Assembly (NCBI GenBank): GCA_023246985.1
Contig: JAHFHJ010000039.1
Location: forward strand, 1-10,869
Direction of reading: 5' to 3'
Source of the DNA: Candidatus Omnitrophota bacterium
GTDB taxonomy: Bacteria; Omnitrophota; Omnitrophia; Omnitrophales; Aquincolibacteriaceae
Length of the DNA stretch: 10,869 bases
Positions 6,315 to 10,869 of the stretch are shown piece after piece. How positions within the stretch are numbered: the first letter of the stretch is position 1; each line of letters begins with the position of its first letter. Position numbers and translations under genes: made by a program. Below the pieces are notes generated by a model. That model was not told the origin of the DNA and did not search any database. It worked only from the letters and a program-made list of their open reading frames with translations.

Positions 6315-7103
6315 ATGGAATCGATGACGCCTTGGCTCGTTTTTGTGTTTGGCGCGGTCGCTGGGAGTTTTCTGAATGTTTGTATCCACCGCATGCCGCG
6401 AGACCTTTCGATCGTGATGCCGCGGTCTTTTTGCCCGCATTGCAAGGTCAAAATCCCCTGGTATGAGAATATCCCGCTTGTGAGTTATTGCTTGCTCCGG
6501 GGGCGATGTTTCCGGTGCCGGCGACCGATCAGTATTCGGTATTTTATAGTCGAGCTTGTCACGGCATTGCTTGCCTGGTTTTTTTGGCGGCAATACGGTT
6601 TATCGGTGAAGTTTGCGGCAAGCGTTCTTTTTTTTGCCATGATCATTGTCGCCACGCTGACGGATTTTGAAACGGGACTGATCCCCGATGCGATCACCGT
6701 GCCGGGAATGATCGCCGGCCTTGCGCTTAGCGTGACCGGAAACGGACATTTTCCACAGGATTTATGGTATCAAAAATTTCTTGCGTCCGGGACCGGGCTT
6801 TTGGCAGGCGGCGGGATCCTGATATTGGTCGGGTGGCTCGGGAAACTGGTTTTTCGCAAGGACAGTATGGGCGGCGGAGACGTAAAGCTTTTGGCCATGA
6901 TCGGGGCTTTTGTCGGGTTGCCGAAAGTCGGCCTTGTTTTTCTGCTCGCGCCGTTTCCGGCCTTGCCGTTCGCGCTTTGGCAGCGATTCGTGAAAAAAGA
7001 AGAAACCATTCCTTTTGGGCCGTTCCTGGCGCTCGCGGGGGCGCTTGTCTTTGCGGAAGGGGACGCGGTCCTTAAATTTTTAACAAAATTATACGGAGTC
7101 TAA
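6315..7103 (+). CDS. pilD: Prepilin peptidase (type IV leader peptidase, family A24)
   Basis: This inner-membrane aspartic protease cleaves, and in many homologues N-methylates, type IV pilin and pseudopilin precursors. The 262 residues hold about seven hydrophobic segments. The N-terminal part reads FGAVAGSFLNVCIHRMP, followed by the zinc-binding cysteine pairs C40-x-x-C43 and C65-x-x-C68 typical of the bifunctional PilD/GspO form. The two catalytic aspartates are D117 in TDFETGLIPD and D189 in GGGD. Start ATG 6315 lies one base after the aroE stop with AAGGGA six bases upstream; an ATG at 6324 is an alternative. The gene sits between aroE and aroC. The pilins it would process are outside the window, so whether it serves pili, secretion or DNA uptake is open. 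Confidence 0.93.
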   Translation: MESMTPWLVFVFGAVAGSFLNVCIHRMPRDLSIVMPRSFCPHCKVKIPWYENIPLVSYCLLRGRCFRCRRPISIRYFIVELVTALLAWFFWRQYGLSVKFAASVLFFAMIIVATLTDFETGLIPDAITVPGMIAGLALSVTGNGHFPQDLWYQKFLASGTGLLAGGGILILVGWLGKLVFRKDSMGGGDVKLLAMIGAFVGLPKVGLVFLLAPFPALPFALWQRFVKKEETIPFGPFLALAGALVFAEGDAVLKFLTKLYGV

Positions 7104-7104
7104 C

Positions 7105-8223
7105 ATGCTCAAATACATCACCGCCGGTGAATCACACGGTCATTATATGGCCGCCATCCTGGAAGGTTTCCCGAGCGGTCTTGTGTTCGATCTGGATTTT
7201 ATTAACGGAGAGTTGCGCCGCCGGCAGGGAGGCTTTGGCCGGGGCGGCCGTCAAAAGATAGAAACGGACGGCGTAGAGATTCTGGGAGGCGTGATCAAAA
7301 AGGTCACGACCGGCGCGCCGCTGGGATTCCTCCTGACAAATAAGGATTTCAAGATCGAAGAAATGCCTGAGCTTTTCCGTCCGAGGCCCGGTCATGCCGA
7401 CCTCGCGGGGGCGCTTAAGTATCATCAGGGGATCCGCGCGGTCCTCGAACGATCGAGCGCGCGCGAAACCTCCATGCGCGTCGCCGTGGGGGCAGCTTGC
7501 AAACTTCTCTTGAAGCAGTTCGGGATCGAGATCGCCGCTCATGTGGTCCAGATCGGAAGTGTCGTACTTCCCGAGCAGTCCCTCACCGTGGAGACGATCC
7601 GGAAAGGCGCCAAGGATTCGCCCGTCCGTTGCGTTTGCAAAAAAACCGAGAAAGTCATGATGCGGGTGATCGCAAAAGCCATGAAGCACGGAGATTCTCT
7701 CGGCGGGAAATATGAGATCCGCGCGACGGGACTGCCGATCGGGTTAGGTTCTTATGTTCATTTTGAAAGAAAGCTCGACGCCCGTCTTGCGATGATTCTC
7801 ATGAGCCAGCAGTCCGCGAAAGCAGTGGAGATCGGGGACGGCGTGAAGCTGGCGGAAGTGTTCGGGTCCGAGGCGCACGATGAGATTTTCTACGGAAAGG
7901 CCCGGGGATATTTTCACAAGACGAACCATGCGGGCGGCTTTGAAGGCGGCATGACGAATGGAGCGGATCTTGTGGCGCGTTTGACGATGAAACCGATCTC
8001 CACGCTCGCCAAGCCGCTCGTTTCAGTGAATATGAAAACCCAAAAGGCCGAGAAGGCGGATTTCGAGCGCAGTGACGTTTGCGCGGTGCCTGCCGGCAGC
8101 GTGATCGGAGAGGCGCTTACGGCCTATGTTCTTGCGGACGCTTTTCTGGAGAAATTCGGCGGCGATTCTCTCACGGAGATTCGCCGTAATTATGAAGGTT
8201 ATCTCAAGCACGTCCGTGACTAA
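7105..8223 (+). CDS. aroC: Chorismate synthase
   Basis: The enzyme converts 5-enolpyruvylshikimate-3-phosphate to chorismate using reduced FMN, the last step of the shikimate pathway. The 372 residues match the monofunctional bacterial enzyme. Conserved motifs are GESHG (8-12, with catalytic His11), FRPRPGHADLAG (with His97), SSARETSMRVAVGAACK, and the C-terminal RSDVCAVPAGSVIGEA. Residues KTNHAGGFEGGMTNG, which match the FMN-binding family signature, are also present. ATG 7105 lies one base after the prepilin peptidase stop with GGAG six bases upstream. A gap of 60 bases with no visible gene or hairpin separates it from aroK. Confidence 0.96.
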   Translation: MLKYITAGESHGHYMAAILEGFPSGLVFDLDFINGELRRRQGGFGRGGRQKIETDGVEILGGVIKKVTTGAPLGFLLTNKDFKIEEMPELFRPRPGHADLAGALKYHQGIRAVLERSSARETSMRVAVGAACKLLLKQFGIEIAAHVVQIGSVVLPEQSLTVETIRKGAKDSPVRCVCKKTEKVMMRVIAKAMKHGDSLGGKYEIRATGLPIGLGSYVHFERKLDARLAMILMSQQSAKAVEIGDGVKLAEVFGSEAHDEIFYGKARGYFHKTNHAGGFEGGMTNGADLVARLTMKPISTLAKPLVSVNMKTQKAEKADFERSDVCAVPAGSVIGEALTAYVLADAFLEKFGGDSLTEIRRNYEGYLKHVRD

Positions 8224-8283
8224 CCCGGCATCGGTATTCATTTTAAAAGTTCGCGCCGCCGCACCCTAAACCCATAAAAACAA

Positions 8284-8808
8284 ATGAAAAACGGTACTCG
8301 TAATATTTATCTCATCGGAATGATGGGTTCCGGAAAAACCGTGACGGGGAAGGCCCTCGCGGCGTTGCTGGACTACACATTCGTGGATCTGGACGCGGGG
8401 ATTCAGTTCCAGGAGGGGCGCACGATCCCGGAGATCTTCGCGGGATCCGGCGAACCGTATTTCCGGGATGTGGAAGCCTCGATCCTGGAGCGATTTTCGA
8501 AGCAACACGAGCAGGTCATCGCGACAGGGGGCGGCATTGTCCTACGCGAAGAGAATATCCGGCGCATGAAAAGGACGGGGAAGGTCGTGCTGCTCAAAGC
8601 CTCCGCGGAATCTTTGTGGCAGAGGATCCGGTATTCGAAAGACCGGCCGCTTCTGAATAAACCCGATCCCTTCGGCGCGCTCCGACAGATCTTGAATGAT
8701 CGCGAAAGCTTTTATGAAAAGGCGTGTCATTTCTCCGTGGCGACGGACGGTAAGATTGCCGAAGATGTCGCAAACGAGATCCGGGAAATGTTGAGGGGGA
8801 GGGCGTGA
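8284..8808 (+). CDS. aroK: Shikimate kinase
   Basis: This kinase phosphorylates shikimate at the 3-OH with ATP. The 174 residues are typical. The Walker A loop is GMMGSGKT (12-19). The shikimate/Mg site is VDLDAGIQFQ (D35, D37), and substrate residues are F60-R61 in EPYFRDVE and GGG 82-84 in IATGGGIV. The lid arginine R121 is in KDRPLL. The usual DxxIE pattern reads DAGIQ here, a mild variation. No good ribosome-binding site precedes ATG 8284, which lies in an A-rich stretch. The stop overlaps the aroB start as GTGA, so aroK and aroB are almost certainly translated together, as in many bacteria. Confidence 0.94.
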   Translation: MKNGTRNIYLIGMMGSGKTVTGKALAALLDYTFVDLDAGIQFQEGRTIPEIFAGSGEPYFRDVEASILERFSKQHEQVIATGGGIVLREENIRRMKRTGKVVLLKASAESLWQRIRYSKDRPLLNKPDPFGALRQILNDRESFYEKACHFSVATDGKIAEDVANEIREMLRGRA

Positions 8809-9902
8809 AAACGATCCAGGTAAAAAGCTCGAAGGGACATTATAAGCTCTGCATCGGTCGGGGGTTGCTCCCACGGACCGGAGCGCTTGTATCCGGAATC
8901 TTTGCGCCCGGGGCCAAGGTCATGGTCGTTTCCCAGAAGAATCTGGCGCCTTATTTGGAGACGATCGCCGCGTCCCTTTCAAAAAAAGGTTTTGAGGTGC
9001 ATTTTCACAGGCTCCCGGATGGAGAAGTCGCGAAGTCCGGCGCGGAATTGTTTCGTCTCTCGTACGCGCTGCTTGCCCGGGGGTTTGAACGCCGGGACGG
9101 GATCGTTGCCGTGGGCGGGGGCGTGGTGAGCGATCTCGCGGGGTTTGCCGCTTCGGTTTATTTACGCGGGATCCGTTATGTGAATGTCGCGACGACTTTG
9201 CTCGCTCAGGTTGACAGCGCGATCGGCGGAAAAACCGCGATTGATCTTAAAGAGGGAAAAAATCTCCTAGGGTCCTTCTGGCCTCCGGCGCTTGTCATCT
9301 CGGATGTAAGCGTTCTCCGCTCCCTCCCCGCGCGCGAGCTTCGCGCTTCCTTGGGGGAGGTCGTGAAGTATGGCGTGATCCGCGACGCGGTTCTTTTTCA
9401 TTGGCTTGAGCGACACGGGAAAAAGATTCTCCGCAAAGATCTTGGGGCGATCGAAAAAGTCGTTCTCGCTTGCGCGCGAATCAAAGCCGAGATTGTGAGT
9501 CGCGACGAATTCGAAACAAAGGGCGCGCGCGCGTTTCTTAATTATGGTCATACTTTTGCGCACGGGATCGAAGGGGCGTTGGGGTACAAAGGGCTTGTTC
9601 ACGGAGAAGCCGTCGCGATCGGGATGATGATGGCCGGGCAGCTTGGGGCTGATCTTGGGCTTTGTCCCGAGGAACTTCCCTGGCGTCAGATGAGGCTTCT
9701 TGTTTCCCTGCAATTGCCCGTCTCGCTCAAAAAATTCAATTTAAAGACCGTTGCGATTCTGAAAGCCATGATGAAGGACAAGAAAAAGCACCAAGGAACG
9801 CTGCGTTTTGTCCTTCCGCGTCGCATCGGCAAGGTCGCCGTCGAAAAAGATATCCCCCTCGCCGCTCTCCGCAAGATCCTCCATCTCGCCGGCGCGAAAT
9901 AA
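8805..9902 (+). CDS. aroB: 3-dehydroquinate synthase
   Basis: This NAD- and zinc-dependent enzyme cyclises DAHP to 3-dehydroquinate, the second step of the shikimate pathway. The 365 residues are typical. The NAD-binding part includes GIVAVGGGVVSDLAGFAASVY and TTLLAQVDSAIGGKTAID. Zinc ligands are E185 (GEVVKYG), H249 (NYGHTFAHG) and H266 (HGEAVAIGM). The start is GTG 8805, giving MKTIQVKSS, with AGGGGG about five bases upstream and a four-base overlap with aroK. It is the last gene of the aro run; 85 bases follow before the next gene, and these include an AT-rich palindrome. Confidence 0.95.
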   Translation: MKTIQVKSSKGHYKLCIGRGLLPRTGALVSGIFAPGAKVMVVSQKNLAPYLETIAASLSKKGFEVHFHRLPDGEVAKSGAELFRLSYALLARGFERRDGIVAVGGGVVSDLAGFAASVYLRGIRYVNVATTLLAQVDSAIGGKTAIDLKEGKNLLGSFWPPALVISDVSVLRSLPARELRASLGEVVKYGVIRDAVLFHWLERHGKKILRKDLGAIEKVVLACARIKAEIVSRDEFETKGARAFLNYGHTFAHGIEGALGYKGLVHGEAVAIGMMMAGQLGADLGLCPEELPWRQMRLLVSLQLPVSLKKFNLKTVAILKAMMKDKKKHQGTLRFVLPRRIGKVAVEKDIPLAALRKILHLAGAK

Positions 9903-9959
9903 GTTTTCCACGGTCCCGCCCTCCCGGCAATGGCCCACGAAATGAGTTTAAAATAAATA

Positions 9960-9982
9960 ATTATTGATTATTAATCAATAAT
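9960..9982 (+). promoter_or_regulatory. AT-rich perfect palindrome just upstream of the ORF6N gene
   Basis: ATTATTGATT (9960-9969) and AATCAATAAT (9973-9982) are perfect 10-base arms around ATT. The palindrome ends five bases before ATG 9988 and overlaps TATATT (9982-9987), a possible -10 box. I see no convincing -35. Its position and symmetry suit an operator or a protein-binding site at a promoter. A terminator role for aroB is less likely, because the stem is all A/T apart from one G-C pair and no T-tract follows. Confidence 0.5.
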
Positions 9983-9987
9983 ATATT

Positions 9988-10512
9988 ATGCTGTCTCCCA
10001 TGAAAACACGAAGTTGTCTCATTCCGCCCGAGAGGATATTCAGAACGATTCTCTTTCTGCGCGGACAAAAGGTGATGCTTGATGCCGATCTCTCGGAGCT
10101 CTATGGGGTGAGCACGAAGCGGCTTAATGAGCAGGTGCGGAGAAATCCGGATCGTTTCCCGCCGGATTTTATGTTTCGATTGATTCAGGAAGAAAAAACG
10201 GAGGTGGTCGCAAATTGCGACCACCTCAAACAACTCAAATTCGCGTCGACGCTTCCAAACGCTTTTACGGAATATGGCGCGATCATGCTCGCGACCGTGC
10301 TGAATACGCGTTTGGCAGTCCGGATGAGTTTGCAAGTGATCCGGGCATTTGTACGCCTACGGGAAATTCTTGCGACCCACAAAGATCTGGCCCGGAAAGT
10401 TGAAGAGATGGAGATGCGATATGACGCCAATTTTCGCGCTCTCTATAACGCAGTTCGCAAGTTGTCTAATCCGCCTGTTCGGAAGAAGCGGATGATCGGG
10501 TTCCATCCATGA
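9988..10512 (+). CDS. ORF6N-domain protein (phage antirepressor-like DNA-binding family)
   Basis: The N-terminal ORF6N domain (about residues 10-110) is recognisable by PPERIFRTILFLRGQKVMLDADLSELYGV, then RFPPDFMFRL, ANCDHLKQLKF, PNAFTEYGAIMLATVL and IRAFVRLREIL. A short probable coiled coil follows (about 125-160; DLARKVEEMEMRYDANFRALYNAVRKL), and the protein ends in RKKRMIGFHP. This layout is that of the widespread 170-200-residue chromosomal ORF6N proteins, whose domain is shared with phage antirepressors. Their cellular function is poorly known and DNA binding is presumed. ATG 9988 is the longest start; ATG 10000 (MKTRSC) is an alternative, and neither has a Shine-Dalgarno. It overlaps dprA by four bases (ATGA). 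The gene contains a perfect 27-base palindrome. It is probably acquired, judged by family habit and not by composition. Confidence 0.88.
   Translation: MLSPMKTRSCLIPPERIFRTILFLRGQKVMLDADLSELYGVSTKRLNEQVRRNPDRFPPDFMFRLIQEEKTEVVANCDHLKQLKFASTLPNAFTEYGAIMLATVLNTRLAVRMSLQVIRAFVRLREILATHKDLARKVEEMEMRYDANFRALYNAVRKLSNPPVRKKRMIGFHP
10201..10227 (+). repeat. Perfect 27-base palindrome inside the ORF6N gene
   Basis: Arms GAGGTGGTCGCAA (10201-10213) and TTGCGACCACCTC (10215-10227) are exact reverse complements around a single central A. It occupies exactly nine in-frame codons, E72 to L80 (EVVANCDHL). Read inverted, the segment would still be open in frame and would encode the same peptide with N76 changed to I. 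It could form a strong mRNA hairpin or serve as a binding or recombination site. Confidence 0.85.
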
Positions 10513-10869
10513 CGCCCGGCGAAGAAGAAATCAAGGCATTCCTGGCGCTGAACCGGCTGCGGATTGACGGACGGCGCAGGGCGGCGGCACTTCTCTCGGA
10601 AGGCAAGACCGCGCGAGAGGTTGTAGCGCTTATGAGATCCGAAGATCTGCTGAAAGATCTTCCGGTCTCGGAGAATATGCCCCTCTTTAGCGCGGAAAAA
10701 GAGATCGAACTTTGCGCTCAAAAAAACATTCGTTTTTTGACTTTCTCCGACGCCGACTATCCGTCAAGTCTTAAGGAGATCCCGGACCCGCCGCTCCTTC
10801 TTTATGAAAAAGGGGCCCTGGTTGAGAATGACCGCAATGCCATCGCCATTGTGGGAACGCGCCATCCGA
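10509..10869 (+). CDS. dprA: DNA-processing protein DprA, N-terminal part
   Basis: DprA binds incoming single-stranded DNA and loads RecA during natural transformation; the gene is also common in bacteria not known to be competent. About 120 residues are visible before the window ends. An N-terminal helical region starts MTPGEEEIKAFLALNRLRIDGRRRAAALL. The start of the Rossmann-like DprA core follows, with the family hallmarks FLTFSDADYPSSLKEIPDPPLLLYEKG and AIAIVGTR. ATG 10509 overlaps the ORF6N stop as ATGA, so the two are likely translationally coupled. The gene is intact as far as seen, and its C-terminal part lies beyond the window. Confidence 0.93.
   Translation, partial: MTPGEEEIKAFLALNRLRIDGRRRAAALLSEGKTAREVVALMRSEDLLKDLPVSENMPLFSAEKEIELCAQKNIRFLTFSDADYPSSLKEIPDPPLLLYEKGALVENDRNAIAIVGTRHP

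Noticed and set aside
8224..8283. A possible small gene or regulator in the aroC-aroK gap.
   Set aside because: Sixty bases with no open frame, no hairpin and no recognisable promoter.
9522..9533. An alternating GC run in aroB as a possible Z-DNA segment.
   Set aside because: It is short and explained by alanine and arginine codons in a GC-rich gene.
10641..10740. Two 8-base inverted repeats in dprA: GAAGATCT/AGATCTTC (10641-10662) and TCAAAAAA/TTTTTTGA (10718-10740).
   Set aside because: Arms are short, they lie within coding sequence with ordinary codons, and such pairs are expected by chance at this number of comparisons.

Overview
The window is an amino-acid biosynthesis region with every gene on the + strand. 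It carries branched-chain genes (ilvB, ilvN, ilvC, leuA), then shikimate-pathway genes (aroE, aroC, aroK, aroB) with a prepilin peptidase between aroE and aroC. It ends with an ORF6N-domain gene and the start of dprA. Base composition is moderately GC-rich by eye, starts include GTG, and several genes overlap by four bases. The gene order and the intergenic GAGCGAAGCGAG-type hairpins suggest an uncultivated Gram-negative-type bacterium. Candidatus Omnitrophota or a relative is my best guess, but it rests on remembered gene order and not on a phylogenetic marker.

Layout. 1-262 is the 3' end of an unrecognised gene. 286-3864 carries both acetolactate synthase subunits and ketol-acid reductoisomerase (KARI), the first two steps towards valine, leucine and isoleucine. 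ilvN is bracketed by two non-coding spacers of about 181 and 149 bases, both full of inverted repeats. 3888-5435 is 2-isopropylmalate synthase, the committed step to leucine, and it overlaps aroE by four bases. 5432-9902 is a tight run of aroE, prepilin peptidase, aroC, aroK and aroB, broken only by a 60-base gap before aroK (8224-8283) that holds nothing I recognise. 9903-9987 contains an AT-rich perfect palindrome directly before the ORF6N gene. That gene overlaps dprA by four bases, and dprA runs off the end.

How the genes fit together. IlvB and IlvN make acetolactate or acetohydroxybutyrate, IlvC reduces and isomerises it, and LeuA takes the valine precursor towards leucine; ilvD and leuBCD are not here. 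AroB, AroE, AroK and AroC cover four of the seven shikimate steps. Prepilin peptidase and DprA both belong to type IV pilus/DNA-uptake biology, so the region mixes housekeeping biosynthesis with a possible competence theme.

Most of the window is ordinary metabolism. The points most worth a second look are: (1) the KARI cofactor loop, which lacks the usual phosphate-binding residues and carries an acidic residue, suggesting NADH use; (2) the paired hairpins with complementary loops between ilvB and ilvN; (3) a perfect 27-base palindrome exactly nine codons long inside the ORF6N gene, together with a second palindrome just before that gene. I found no CRISPR array, tRNA, rRNA or insertion sequence. 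No stretch longer than about 300 bases lacks a gene.
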